Source: Streptococcus devriesei DSM 19639
GTDB taxonomy: Bacteria; Bacillota; Bacilli; Lactobacillales; Streptococcaceae
Reading direction: 5' to 3'
Length of the DNA stretch: 51,126 nucleotides
NCBI RefSeq assembly: GCF_000423725.1
Contig: NZ_AUIN01000003.1
Location: forward strand, 1-51,126
This document shows positions 6,927 to 15,233 of this stretch, in pieces. The notes beneath the pieces were generated by a model. It worked only from the letters and a program-made list of their open reading frames with translations, was not told where the DNA came from and did not search any database. Positions within the stretch are counted from its first letter, which is position 1; each line of letters begins with the position of its first letter. The position numbers were made by a program, and so were the translations under genes.

Positions 6927-7691
6927 CTATTTCAAACCATTAAACTTTTCTGTTTTCAGCTGCTTTATGTCAATCCCCTTATCCGCAAGAAACTTTTTCA
7001 TAGCCTCAACATCATCAGGCTGACCAGCTAAGAGATAGGTGGCTTTGTTGCCGTACTTATCTACTGCTTTCTTCAAGCTTTCTTTACTTTGGGAAAGGCT
7101 GGCGCTGCTGTCGTAGGTCAGCTTGCTGTCTTGTTGATCCAGCCGATACAATTCTTTATCAAAGACCGTCACTCCCTTATCCAAATGGTTGAGGATAAGG
7201 TCACGTTTACCGACCCACTCTTTAACGATTGGCCTCATCGCTGCAATACCAACATCAGAGGCAAAGCAGACAAACGGTGAATCATCATTTTGAATCTTTA
7301 AGGTGGACTCCAGCCAACTCACCTCAACCTTGCTGCCAACTGGCAAACTGGTCAAGGTTTTCTTAAAAGTACTGCTGCTATTATGCGTCAGAATGAGAAT
7401 CTCATTGTCATCAGGATTGGAAGCAATAGTCAGCCAGCGACTCTTTTGAGCGCTTTCTTTGACTTCAGGTAAAGTAATCTTAGCGTAAGAACCAGCTTTC
7501 CAAGTCATATTCTTGGGTTTCGTCAGATGAATGAAATAAAGATCGCTGCTGGGATTTTCAATGGATTTGACAGTCAGAGTTTGACTGCGGCCCAAGTAGC
7601 TAATCACTCCCCAAGTTATCAGACAGCCAAGAAGTCCCACTGCAAGAATTGATAGAATAATCGTTAACATTTCAGAAGGTCCTTTCTTCAT
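6927..7691 (-). CDS. Membrane-anchored FAD-binding (ferredoxin-reductase-type) oxidoreductase
   Basis: A 254-residue protein: one N-terminal membrane helix (about 9-30), then an FAD-binding barrel (LTVKSIENPSSDLYFIHLTKP to AGSYAKITLP and RWLTIASNP, the RxYS/T-like flavin site) and an NAD-type half with FVCFASDVGIAAMRP and YLLAGQPDDVEAMKKFL. This is the layout of FR-type flavoreductases. There is no iron-sulfur domain. Two starts are supported: ATG 7691 with AAGGAG, and ATG 7670 with AAAGGA. The neighbours are small multi-pass membrane proteins that could be its electron acceptors (inference). The substrate is unknown. Confidence 0.75.
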   Translation of the reverse strand: MKKGPSEMLTIILSILAVGLLGCLITWGVISYLGRSQTLTVKSIENPSSDLYFIHLTKPKNMTWKAGSYAKITLPEVKESAQKSRWLTIASNPDDNEILILTHNSSSTFKKTLTSLPVGSKVEVSWLESTLKIQNDDSPFVCFASDVGIAAMRPIVKEWVGKRDLILNHLDKGVTVFDKELYRLDQQDSKLTYDSSASLSQSKESLKKAVDKYGNKATYLLAGQPDDVEAMKKFLADKGIDIKQLKTEKFNGLK

Positions 7692-7705
7692 TTATTTTCT
7701 CCTTA

Positions 7706-8053
7706 TTATTGCCAAAATTTAAGCGATAGCCAAGCCGCCAAAGCAAGGACAGGAACAAAACCAATTACCTTAATGATTAAGTCCGTATCCGGCAGGCTGT
7801 AAATATAAAGCATGGTAGCTGCTGCCGCCAGCCAAATCCCTAAAACTTTGCAAATTGCAGGCAAGTCCGCAATCATGCAAAGCCCGATAGCTACGAGCAG
7901 CAAACCGCCTGTCACAAAAGACATAAAGTCAGGGCTTGAAAAATTGATTGGCTGTAAAGTCGCTCCCCAAATCACCACCAAAAGCCCAATCACAGCCAAG
8001 GCTGCTCCAAAAATACCTAGTCCATTCATTTCTTTGCCTCCATTTTTAGTCAT
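7706..8053 (-). CDS. Small four-helix membrane protein
   Basis: A 115-residue protein with four hydrophobic stretches (about 10-30, 42-62, 66-84, 91-112) and little else; it is alanine- and leucine-rich. Two well-spaced ribosome sites exist: AAGGAG before ATG 8053 and GGAGG before ATG 8029, so the mature start is uncertain by eight codons. It is first in the leftward operon that follows the TetR palindrome at 8117-8150. Function unknown. Confidence 0.7.
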   Translation of the reverse strand: MTKNGGKEMNGLGIFGAALAVIGLLVVIWGATLQPINFSSPDFMSFVTGGLLLVAIGLCMIADLPAICKVLGIWLAAAATMLYIYSLPDTDLIIKVIGFVPVLALAAWLSLKFWQ

Positions 8054-8116
8054 GATTTTTTCTCCTTTTATTTTAAATTTAAGTAACCTCTAAAACCTGT
8101 TTGCTTAGGACTTTTC

Positions 8117-8150
8117 GACTGAATGAACAAAAATATTTATTCATTCAGTC
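8117..8150. promoter_or_regulatory. TetR-type operator of the 8053-6239 operon
   Basis: A perfect interrupted palindrome: GACTGAATGAA (8117-8127), 12 AT-rich bases, then TTCATTCAGTC (8140-8150). It shares TGAATGAA/TTCATTCA with the site at 8770-8805 on the other side of tetR, so one repressor probably controls both units. Confidence 0.8.
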
Positions 8151-8156
8151 ACTTTT

Positions 8157-8186
8157 AAAAAAATAAAGAATTCCTATTCTTTATTT
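8157..8186 (-). terminator. Terminator of the tetR gene
   Basis: Arms AAATAAAGAAT (8161-8171) and ATTCTTTATTT (8176-8186) overlap the tetR stop and are followed leftward by seven T residues on the minus strand. It separates tetR from the operon it is thought to control. Confidence 0.75.
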
Positions 8187-8750
8187 AAAAAGTCCTTTGA
8201 CAAAATAAGTAGCCAAAATTTCAATGGTCTGACTGACATTAGAAAAATCCTTTTCAGTGATATGGGTGTCCATATAGTAGAAAAGCTGATAAACCTGCAG
8301 CACCTCTTGGATTTTCTCTTGAGAATAGCCTTCTGCCAGCATGCGATTAGTAAAGGTTTCCACTAAAAACTGATGAAAGGGATTATCAGACTTGCCTTTT
8401 TCTGAAGCATAATAGCTGTGCAGCTCATCAGAGATGGCGGGATTATACCATTCTGTCAGAATCTTATTGGATGAAATAAGGCTGCGCGACTGCCCAAAAA
8501 TCTGACCAATGAGTTCAACCGCGTCTCCTTCCCAATCAATCTCATCCATCATAGCTTGGCGCACGCGGTTATTCTCATCAATATAAACATCCAGAAAAAT
8601 AGCTTCCTTGCTGTCATAGTAATTATAGAAAGTCCCAGCTGCCACTCCGGCTTTTTTAGTAATTTCAGAAATGCCTGTCGCCTTGTAGCCTTTTTTCGAA
8701 AAGACCTCACAGGCAGCTGTCTTTAAGGCTTGTTTTTTGTTTGTCAACAT
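8181..8750 (-). CDS. TetR-family regulator of the membrane oxidoreductase operon
   Basis: A 189-residue regulator. KKQALKTAACEVFSKKGYKATGISEITKKAGVAAGTFYNYYDSKEAIFLDV is the TetR DNA-binding domain with the canonical GTFYNYYDSKE end, followed by an all-helical ligand domain. ATG 8750 is chosen because AAGAAGGA lies 8 bases upstream; the frame could extend seven codons to a TTG. Its promoter has TTGACA (minus strand, 8826-8831), 17 bases, and TAAAAT (8803-8808), with a palindromic operator directly downstream, so it is autorepressed. A second operator lies downstream before the membrane-protein operon. Confidence 0.9.
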   Translation of the reverse strand: MLTNKKQALKTAACEVFSKKGYKATGISEITKKAGVAAGTFYNYYDSKEAIFLDVYIDENNRVRQAMMDEIDWEGDAVELIGQIFGQSRSLISSNKILTEWYNPAISDELHSYYASEKGKSDNPFHQFLVETFTNRMLAEGYSQEKIQEVLQVYQLFYYMDTHITEKDFSNVSQTIEILATYFVKGLFK

Positions 8751-8769
8751 CAACACCATCCTTCTTAGC

Positions 8770-8831
8770 AATATGAATGAATTTCAACTTCTATTCATTC
8801 ATATTTTACAATCTTTTTTTCTGCCTGTCAA
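8770..8831 (-). promoter_or_regulatory. tetR promoter with overlapping palindromic operator
   Basis: On the minus strand a TTGACA (8826-8831), a 17-base spacer and TAAAAT (8803-8808) form a strong promoter. The palindrome AATATGAATGAAT (8770-8782) / ATTCATTCATATT (8793-8805) overlaps the -10 and covers the transcription start. Confidence 0.85.
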
Positions 8832-8917
8832 GCCAAGGATCAAAGTTAAACGCCTTATCGCTTTAAAGAGCAGAAAAGAAAGCGGAACAGATTTCCATTG
8901 CGGTTAACAATGGCGTT

Positions 8918-10252
8918 TTAGTCTTTATCCATATGGTGTTTTTCTTTCCATTCTTTGATATAGTTGAGCCGCTGTTTGATTCTGGCTTCATGGCCTTCTT
9001 CGGTCGGCTTGTAATAAGTATGATCAGCTATGCTTTCAGGGCGTGTTGGCATCGCAGTCAGTTTATCTTTATAAAAATGCGCCAGCTGATAGCCTTTGCC
9101 GTAACCGACTTCTTTCATGAGCTTGGTTGTCGCATTGCGCAGCTGCAAGGGCACCGGTTCATCAATGGTTTGTTTGATGTCCTTTTGCACAGCCGTTCTG
9201 GCCTTATAAACCGCATTTGACTTGGGCGCCAGAGACAGATAAATCACACACTGGGTCAGATGCACATCACACTCGGGCAGGCCGATATAGCGGCAGGCTT
9301 GAAAAACATTAATCGCCAGATTGAGGGCACTGTTGTCCGCTAGCCCGATATCCTCACTGGCAAAGCGAATCAGACGGCGGGCAATATAAATAGGATCCTC
9401 ACCGCCATCAATCATCCGCCCCAACCAGTAAATGGCCGAATCGACATCGCTGTTGCGCATGGATTTATGAAGGGCAGAGATGATATTATAATGCTCCTCA
9501 CCGGCCTTATCATAATAGGCCGTTTTCTTATCCAGCAGCTCTTCCAAAAGGTCACCGGAGATGGTGGCTGTTTTATCTTTTATATCGCTGTTAATGACCA
9601 GCATTTCCAGCGTATTGAGAGCTGTCCTGGCATCCCCGTTAGAATAAATGGCAATTTGTTTCAGGAGCTCATCGCTGATACTAATCTCTAAATCCGGAAA
9701 AGCCTGAGGGGATTTGAGAACCCGTTTGAGCAGTTCTTCAATATCTTCTTCGGTCAGCTGCTTGAGGACAAAGACGCGGGTGCGTGACAGCAAAGCCGAA
9801 TTAACTTCAAAAGAGGGATTTTCAGTTGTCGCTCCGATCAAAATGATACTGCCCTTTTCCACATAGGGCAAAAAAGCATCCTGCTGAGCCTTGTTAAAGC
9901 GGTGAATTTCATCAATAAAAACGATAGTGCGCTCACCCAGCTGGCGGTTTTCCTCTGCTTCGTTCATGATTTTACGGATTTCTTTGATGCCGTTTAAAAC
10001 CGCACTGAAAGTAATAAACTTTGATTTTGTCTTTTTGGCAATAATTTCAGCCAGTGTTGTCTTTCCCACTCCGGGCGGCCCCCAGAAAATCATGGACGAC
10101 ACCTGGTCTTTATCAATCATTTCCCGCAAAAATTTTCCTTCTCCCACCAGATGTTTCTGACCGACAAAATCATCCAGACTGGTCGGTCTCACACGACTGG
10201 CTAAAGGTGCTGTCATATCCATATCTTGGTCAAATAAAGATGTTTGCGCCAT
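8918..10252 (-). CDS. rarA: Replication-associated recombination protein A (RarA/MgsA)
   Basis: A 444-residue AAA+ ATPase of the clamp-loader group. FVGQKHL near the N-terminus is followed by Walker A (WGPPGVGKTT, about 58-67), the DExx box (IDEIHRF), a sensor 1 segment (GATTENPSFEVN) and the C-terminal MgsA helical domain, including YKPTEEGHE near the end. RarA acts at stalled forks with SSB and RecA. GGAGGGACAGCC precedes the ATG. Length and motifs are normal. The 54-base gap to merR suggests read-through is possible but the two are functionally unrelated. Confidence 0.95.
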   Translation of the reverse strand: MAQTSLFDQDMDMTAPLASRVRPTSLDDFVGQKHLVGEGKFLREMIDKDQVSSMIFWGPPGVGKTTLAEIIAKKTKSKFITFSAVLNGIKEIRKIMNEAEENRQLGERTIVFIDEIHRFNKAQQDAFLPYVEKGSIILIGATTENPSFEVNSALLSRTRVFVLKQLTEEDIEELLKRVLKSPQAFPDLEISISDELLKQIAIYSNGDARTALNTLEMLVINSDIKDKTATISGDLLEELLDKKTAYYDKAGEEHYNIISALHKSMRNSDVDSAIYWLGRMIDGGEDPIYIARRLIRFASEDIGLADNSALNLAINVFQACRYIGLPECDVHLTQCVIYLSLAPKSNAVYKARTAVQKDIKQTIDEPVPLQLRNATTKLMKEVGYGKGYQLAHFYKDKLTAMPTRPESIADHTYYKPTEEGHEARIKQRLNYIKEWKEKHHMDKD

Positions 10253-10306
10253 GGCTGTCCCTCCGATCTCAATACTATAAACAAAAACCTAAATCGCTGC
10301 TCTTGT

Positions 10307-10678
10307 TTAAGAGTCTGCTGAATCTCCTATCTGCTCTTTATAGAACTGAATTTTGTCAAGCAGCTGAGCTTTATTGTCTAAAAGAGACTGAATCGTTTTA
10401 TCCAGTACTTTTAAATGATTTTCCAGCAACTGCATTCTTTCCAAATAAGTGCCGGCTCCTTTTTCTCTCAGTTCAGAATACCTTTTGATTTCTTTGAGCG
10501 GCATGCCGACAGCTTTCAAACGCAGTATAAACAGCAGCCAGCGGTAGTCATCATCAGTATAGCAGCGCCTGTTGCTACTATCTCTCTGCGGCTTTAATAA
10601 GCCTTGATTTTCGTAATATCTAAGCGTATGGATACTGAGCTTGCTGCGTTTTGCAAATTCTCCTATTGATTCCTTCAT
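10307..10678 (-). CDS. MerR-family regulator
   Basis: A 123-residue protein: the MerR winged helix begins SIGEFAKRSKLSIHTLRYYE, continues NQGLLKPQRDSSNRRCYTDDDY, and a coiled-coil dimerisation helix fills the C-terminal half. There is no cysteine in a metal-site position, so this is the small-molecule or stress type (TipAL/AdhR-like) rather than a metal sensor. ATG 10678 follows GGAAGGGG at suitable distance; the longer frame uses a TTG. An imperfect palindrome with core AGTTAACT lies just upstream (10700-10717), as expected for MerR autoregulation. Confidence 0.88.
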   Translation of the reverse strand: MKESIGEFAKRSKLSIHTLRYYENQGLLKPQRDSSNRRCYTDDDYRWLLFILRLKAVGMPLKEIKRYSELREKGAGTYLERMQLLENHLKVLDKTIQSLLDNKAQLLDKIQFYKEQIGDSADS

Positions 10679-10699
10679 TTTTTCCCCTTCCGCTGTCAA

Positions 10700-10733
10700 C
10701 CTCTAGTTAACTCTAGGTGCTATCTTTATTATA
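10700..10733 (-). promoter_or_regulatory. MerR-type operator and -10 of merR
   Basis: CCTCTAGTTAACTCTAGG (10700-10717) pairs 7 of 9 positions around a GTTAAC centre, close in layout to SoxR/MerR-type operators. A TATAAT on the minus strand (10728-10733) lies just upstream. A clear -35 is not visible. Confidence 0.6.
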
Positions 10734-10776
10734 ACCCAAAAGAAGGGGAATTTGATAAAACAGCACACAAAAACTC

Positions 10777-10819
10777 GAGTTCGGGACAGGCAGCCATGAT
10801 AGCTGCTTGTTCCGAACTC
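10777..10819 (-). terminator. 18-bp hairpin, terminator-like on the minus strand
   Basis: Arms GAGTTCGGGACAGGCAGC (10777-10794) and GCTGCTTGTTCCGAACTC (10802-10819) pair throughout with two G-U positions on the plus-strand RNA. On the minus strand GAG and five T residues follow. It lies in the 371-base gap between merR and opuCA, away from any annotated 3' end. The rest of that gap is AT-rich, with a CodY-like box at 10913-10927 and no gene that I can support. Confidence 0.5.
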
Positions 10820-10912
10820 CAGCTTGACGGACTTTTGGTGTCTTTAGCCACCACAGTTTCTTGTCAAATCTTCTCCTAATTTTTTCCAATAATCATTTAA
10901 ATAAATTGAAAC

Positions 10913-10927
10913 TATTTTCTGAAAATG
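10913..10927. promoter_or_regulatory. CodY-like box upstream of opuC
   Basis: TATTTTCTGAAAATG matches the CodY consensus AATTTTCWGAAAATT at 13 of 15 positions and is palindromic in its core. It is about 120 bases before opuCA. A direct -35/-10 pair is not obvious nearby. Confidence 0.5.
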
Positions 10928-11049
10928 ATTTGATTCATAAAAATATTTCATTTTTTTACATAAATTTGATACACTACTAGTAAATAGAAATTTTTTCTTC
11001 GTCTGTTACTATTCAAACTAATAATCGAAAACACCTAAAGGAGGTTAGT

Positions 11050-12201
11050 ATGGGAAAAGAACCTGTTATTGAGTTTAAAGAGGTCAATAAAATTTATGGA
11101 GACAATGTTGCTGTTGAGCATATCAATCTGAAAATTATGCCCGGAGAATTTGTCTGCCTGATTGGTACCAGCGGTTCCGGCAAAACAACCATCTTACGTA
11201 TGATTAACCGGATGTTAAAACCAAGCAGCGGTGAAATCTTGATCAACGGTCAGGAAATTTCACACTTCAACCCTGTCCAGCTGCGGCGAAAAATCGGCTA
11301 TGTCATTCAAAATATCGGTCTCATGCCTCACATGACCATTTATGAAAACATTACGCTGGTTCCAAAACTTCTGAAATGGCCGGAAGAAAAGAAAAAAGCC
11401 AAGGCAAAAGAGCTGATAAAATTAGTTGAGCTGCCGGAAGATTTCTTGGATCGCTACCCTTATGAGCTGTCCGGCGGGCAGCAGCAGCGGATTGGTGTTA
11501 TCAGAGCACTGGCTGCCGACCAAGAGATTATCCTCATGGATGAGCCTTTCGGAGCCTTGGACCCTATCACAAGAGAAGGACTGCAGGACCTTGTCAAGTC
11601 GCTGCAGGAAAAGACCGGAAAAACCATTGTCTTGGTTACCCATGATATTGATGAAGCCTTAAAGCTTGCAACCAAGATTGTTGTCATGGATGAAGGCCAT
11701 ACTGTTCAGCAGGACAGTCCTACTGAATTGCTGCGGCACCCGGCAACGCCTTTTGTGCAAAAGATGATTGGGGAAGACCGCCTGATTCAGGCACGCGCTG
11801 ATGTCACGCCTGTTAAGACAATCATGTTAAAAGATCCGGTTTCCATTATGCCCGAACAATCCCTGCATGAAGCCATCTCCTTGATGAGACAAAGACGTGT
11901 TGACTCTCTTTTAGTCACAGATAAGGACAATAAACTGCTCGGCCTGATCGATATTGAAACCCTCAACAACAACTATAAGAAGGATCTTTCTGTTGGTGAT
12001 ATCCTAAACAAAGTTACTTTCTACTTAGAAGAAGACCAGCTCCTGCGCGATACAGCCCACCGTATTTTAAAGCGCGGCTTAAAATATGTTCCGGTGGTTG
12101 ACAAAGAACACCACCTCAAGGGAATTGTAACGCGGGCATCATTGGTTGATATGCTCTATGATATCATCTGGGGCAGCCAAGATACGGAGGACACGCTATG
12201 A
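11050..12201 (+). CDS. opuCA: OpuCA: ATPase of the compatible-solute ABC transporter
   Basis: A 383-residue ABC ATPase. Walker A is GTSGSGKTT (about 39-47), the signature LSGGQQQR about 139-146, Walker [14 protein letters not shown], and the switch His lies in LVTHDIDEA. Two CBS domains (about 255-375) follow, as in OpuA/OpuCA, where they sense ionic strength or nucleotides. It energises import of glycine betaine, carnitine or choline during osmotic stress. AAAGGAGG lies 5 bases upstream. Its stop overlaps the start of opuCB by four bases (ATGA). Confidence 0.95.
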   Translation: MGKEPVIEFKEVNKIYGDNVAVEHINLKIMPGEFVCLIGTSGSGKTTILRMINRMLKPSSGEILINGQEISHFNPVQLRRKIGYVIQNIGLMPHMTIYENITLVPKLLKWPEEKKKAKAKELIKLVELPEDFLDRYPYELSGGQQQRIGVIRALAADQEIILMDEPFGALDPITREGLQDLVKSLQEKTGKTIVLVTHDIDEALKLATKIVVMDEGHTVQQDSPTELLRHPATPFVQKMIGEDRLIQARADVTPVKTIMLKDPVSIMPEQSLHEAISLMRQRRVDSLLVTDKDNKLLGLIDIETLNNNYKKDLSVGDILNKVTFYLEEDQLLRDTAHRILKRGLKYVPVVDKEHHLKGIVTRASLVDMLYDIIWGSQDTEDTL

Positions 12202-12830
12202 GTGACTTTTTAGCACAATACGGCAGTGAATTAATCGTTAAGACTTGGGAACAGATTTATATTTCGGCAATGGCTCTGTTTTTGGGAATTATTGTCGCTG
12301 TTCCTATCGGCGTTGCGCTGACTCGGTTTCCTAAACTGGCTAAGTTCTTTATCGGTCTGGCCAGTATCCTGCAAACCGTTCCCAGTCTGGCTCTTTTAGC
12401 CATGATGATTCCTTTATTTGGTGTCGGAAGAACGCCTGCAATCATCGCACTTTTCATTTATTCTTTGCTGCCAATCATGAGAAATACCTATATCGGAATG
12501 AACAGTGTGGACCCCATTTTAAAAGACAGTGCGAAGGGCATGGGAATGACCCCGATTCAGTCAATTTTTCAAGTTGAGTTGCCCTTGGCAGTGCCGGTTA
12601 TTATGACAGGAATCAGGCTGTCTGCTATTTATGTCATTGCCTGGGCTACCTTGGCGTCCTATATCGGTGCCGGGGGCCTTGGAGATCTTATTTTCAGCGG
12701 TTTAAGCCTCTTTCAGCCTTCTTTAATTATCGGGGGAACCATTCCTGTTATTCTCCTTTCTTTAATTGTTGATTATCTGCTCGGGCGCCTTGAAGATTAT
12801 TTGACACCGCGACAAAAGAGGAATTTATGA
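12198..12830 (+). CDS. opuCB: OpuCB: permease subunit
   Basis: A 210-residue inner membrane subunit with about five helices and the EAA-type cytoplasmic loop around [26 protein letters not shown], which docks to OpuCA. GAGGLGD follows before the last helices. It is translationally coupled to opuCA and followed one base later by opuCC. It resembles opuCD (13764) in the loop and in the P-S-L-A motif, so the two form the heterodimeric channel. Confidence 0.93.
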   Translation: MSDFLAQYGSELIVKTWEQIYISAMALFLGIIVAVPIGVALTRFPKLAKFFIGLASILQTVPSLALLAMMIPLFGVGRTPAIIALFIYSLLPIMRNTYIGMNSVDPILKDSAKGMGMTPIQSIFQVELPLAVPVIMTGIRLSAIYVIAWATLASYIGAGGLGDLIFSGLSLFQPSLIIGGTIPVILLSLIVDYLLGRLEDYLTPRQKRNL

Positions 12831-12831
12831 C

Positions 12832-13761
12832 ATGAAAAAACGACTATATTTTTTAGCAATCCTTACAATAATTCCACTAATTGCTTTAGCCAGCTGCAGC
12901 AAAGGCAACAATGCGAAAAATAAGGACGACGCTAATATAAGAATCGCCGCACAGAGTACGACAGAATCCAGTATTATGGCTAATATGATCAGCGAATTGA
13001 TTACTCATGAATTGGGCTATAAAACGACCCTGATTTCCAACCTCGGCTCCACCAATGTAGTCCATCAGGCGCTGATGCGAGAAGACGCTGATGTTGCAGC
13101 AACCCGCTATACAGGAACAGACCTGACAGGAACGCTGAATTTGCCGGCTGAAAAGGACAATATCAAGGCCAGCAAAATTATCAAAAAAGAATTCACCAAG
13201 CGCTTTGATCAAACCTGGTTCCCAAGCTACGGTTTTGCCGATACTTACGCTTTTATGGTGACAACTAAATTTGCCAAGGCAAACAATCTTACAACCGTAG
13301 CGGATTTAAAAAGAATCGCAACGACTGCTAAGGCGGGTGTTGACAGTACCTGGATGAGACGCGAAGGCGACGGTTACAAGGAATTCAGCCGCACTTACGG
13401 TTTCTCCTTTAAGAGCATCTATCCGATGCAGATAGGCCTTGTTTACGATGCTGTTGAAAATGATAAGATGCAGGTAGTTCTGGGATATTCCACAGACGGC
13501 CGCATCCAAAGCTATGACCTTACCATTCTTAAAGACAATAAGCATTTCTTCCCGCCTTACGATGCGTCTATGGTTGCTAACAACCGGATTTTAAGACAGT
13601 ATCCTGAATTAAAGCCGCTTTTGCACCGCTTAGACGGAAAGATCGACCTTGAGACCATGCAAGAGCTCAACTATCAAGTAGATGACCAACTGCTGGAGCC
13701 GTCTGTCGTCGCACATAATTTTTTGAAAAAACATCATTACTTCCGTGAAGGAGGGGATTAA
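12832..13761 (+). CDS. opuCC: OpuCC: substrate-binding lipoprotein
   Basis: A 309-residue extracellular binding protein with a lipoprotein signal: basic MKKR, a hydrophobic core and the lipobox LASC near residue 22. The mature part is a type II periplasmic-binding fold of the OpuAC/ProX-like quaternary-amine family (IRIAAQSTTESSIMANMISELI, then STWMRREGDGYKEF, and YDAVENDKMQVVLGYSTDGRI). It would present betaine-like solutes to OpuCB/CD. AGAGGA lies upstream; the gene starts one base after opuCB and ends two bases before opuCD. Confidence 0.93.
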   Translation: MKKRLYFLAILTIIPLIALASCSKGNNAKNKDDANIRIAAQSTTESSIMANMISELITHELGYKTTLISNLGSTNVVHQALMREDADVAATRYTGTDLTGTLNLPAEKDNIKASKIIKKEFTKRFDQTWFPSYGFADTYAFMVTTKFAKANNLTTVADLKRIATTAKAGVDSTWMRREGDGYKEFSRTYGFSFKSIYPMQIGLVYDAVENDKMQVVLGYSTDGRIQSYDLTILKDNKHFFPPYDASMVANNRILRQYPELKPLLHRLDGKIDLETMQELNYQVDDQLLEPSVVAHNFLKKHHYFREGGD

Positions 13762-13763
13762 TA

Positions 13764-14429
13764 ATGAGTCATATGAGTATTACAGAGCAGTTGATTTACT
13801 ATTTTCAGCACAACAGCAGCTATGTTCTGACACAGTTCCTGCAGCACTTCCTCATTTCTATATACGGCGTGCTGCTTGCTGCCCTCATAGGAATTCCGGT
13901 AGGAATACTGATTGCTAAGAAGGGGCAGCTCAAAGGATTTATTATGGGCATCGCCAATGTCATACAAACCATTCCTTCTTTAGCCATGATTTCCATTATC
14001 ATGCTGGCTTTGGGTTTGGGAACTAAAACTGTTATTGCGACCGTCTTTTTATACTCCTTGCTGCCTATTATCGGCAATACCTATGCTGGTATTCGAAATG
14101 TCAATGCTGACCTAGTTGACGCTGCCAAGGGCATGGGAATGACTGGTAAACAGCAACTGCTGATGGTTGAGCTGCCCCTGTCTTTAGCTGTCATCATGGC
14201 TGGTATCCGCAATGCCTTGGTGCTGGCAATCGGGATTACGGCTATCGGTGCCTTTGTCGGCGGCAGCGGTCTTGGAGATATTATCATACGCGGTACCAAT
14301 GCAACCAACGGCGGGGCTATCATTCTTGCAGGTTCCCTGCCAACCGCCTTTATGGCTGTTGTCTCCGATTTAATTCTCGGAGCTATCCAACATTACCTGG
14401 AACCAAAAGGTATGTCAACCAACCGTTAA
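13764..14429 (+). CDS. opuCD: OpuCD: second permease subunit
   Basis: A 221-residue permease with five to six helices and the EAA loop DAAKGMGMTGKQQLLMVELP, then GSGLGD. AAGGAGGGG precedes ATG 13764; an ATG nine bases later is less well spaced. It completes the opuCABCD operon. The terminator of the operon lies inside the 3' end of the convergent DNA-glycosylase gene. Confidence 0.93.
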   Translation: MSHMSITEQLIYYFQHNSSYVLTQFLQHFLISIYGVLLAALIGIPVGILIAKKGQLKGFIMGIANVIQTIPSLAMISIIMLALGLGTKTVIATVFLYSLLPIIGNTYAGIRNVNADLVDAAKGMGMTGKQQLLMVELPLSLAVIMAGIRNALVLAIGITAIGAFVGGSGLGDIIIRGTNATNGGAIILAGSLPTAFMAVVSDLILGAIQHYLEPKGMSTNR

Positions 14430-14457
14430 AACCTAAAAACTGCATAATAGCTGATAC

Positions 14458-15036
14458 TCAGCTTAACCAAGTCTCTTCATCTGGTAAGAGGCTTTTTTTA
14501 GAAATTTTGGAAACATGACGATTGCCCACTACGTAAAAACAAAGCGGCTCTGTTCGCCAGCGGTCATTGCAGGTCACACCGATGCGGGGCCTTGCGGCAA
14601 TACGGCGAGGTGACCTATCCTTTACCAGCTGCAGTTTAGACGCAGGTAAAAAGTCTCCGTTGAAGCGCTTATCAATCCCTGCAAATTTTGTTAATTTTCC
14701 GGGGCCATTAGCCAAGAGTTCTCCGTTAGGAAGTTCCAGAGCCCGGATGAGAACAGCTTCTGCAACATCACGCCTTTTGGTCACCAAGTTAAGCATCTGA
14801 TGACCATAGATCTGATAAACATACCAGTGCCCTGCAGACAGATACATGGCTTCATTTTTAGGTGTCCGCCGGCCCTTAGCACTGTGACAGGCACTGTCTT
14901 TGCTGCCCAAATAAGCTTCTGTTTCTACGATTCTGCCAAGCAGCTGATCGTTTATGCACAGCTGCATTCCCAGCAAGGCTTTGGCTGTACCGACAGTGTC
15001 TGTTTCCATTAACTTCTTAAATTCATTTGATAACAT
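14458..15036 (-). CDS. mpg: DNA-3-methyladenine glycosylase (AAG/MPG family)
   Basis: A 192-residue member of the mammalian-type MPG family: GRIVETEAYLGSKDSACHSAKGRRTPKNEAMYL contains the catalytic Glu and the substrate-pocket His/Tyr region, followed by VYQIYGHQMLNLVT and ANGPGKLTKF. It excises alkylated purines to start base-excision repair. No ribosome site precedes ATG 15036, but a TATAAT ends six bases upstream, so the message is probably leaderless. Its last codons overlap the opuC terminator. Confidence 0.93.
   Translation of the reverse strand: MLSNEFKKLMETDTVGTAKALLGMQLCINDQLLGRIVETEAYLGSKDSACHSAKGRRTPKNEAMYLSAGHWYVYQIYGHQMLNLVTKRRDVAEAVLIRALELPNGELLANGPGKLTKFAGIDKRFNGDFLPASKLQLVKDRSPRRIAARPRIGVTCNDRWRTEPLCFYVVGNRHVSKISKKSLLPDEETWLS
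14470..14499 (+). terminator. Terminator of opuCABCD, inside mpg
   Basis: Arms AGTCTCTT (14470-14477) and AAGAGGCT (14486-14493) with one wobble are followed by seven T residues on the plus strand. The hairpin coincides with codons for the C-terminal end of the convergent glycosylase. A small hairpin AGCTGA/TCAGCT lies just before it. Confidence 0.75.
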
Positions 15037-15042
15037 AGGCTC

Positions 15043-15070
15043 ATTATATCATTTTAGAGTTTTTTGTCGA
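15043..15070 (-). promoter_or_regulatory. Promoter of a leaderless mpg transcript
   Basis: Minus-strand TCGACA (15065-15070), 16 bases and TATAAT (15043-15048). Only six bases separate the -10 from ATG 15036, so initiation would fall at or next to the A of the start codon. Confidence 0.7.
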
Positions 15071-15172
15071 AAAACTGCTAAGTACTAAGCATCATTATTA
15101 CACAGAAATAATTGTTTTGATGGCTTAACTGAGCTTTGTTTCAAAGGTGCAGTAAAAAAACAAACTCAATTC

Positions 15173-15200
15173 TTGAAATCGGTTTCAAAAATGCTATAAT
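15173..15200 (+). promoter_or_regulatory. gabD promoter with a full-consensus cre site
   Basis: The -35 TTGAAA (15173-15178), a 16-base spacer and an extended -10 TGC-TATAAT (15195-15200). TGAAATCGGTTTCA (15174-15187) matches the CcpA operator consensus TGWAANCGNTNWCA at every position and overlaps the -35, which predicts repression in the presence of preferred sugars. Confidence 0.85.
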
Positions 15201-15233
15201 AAGTTTGACTAAACAAAAATTGGAGGAAAAACT

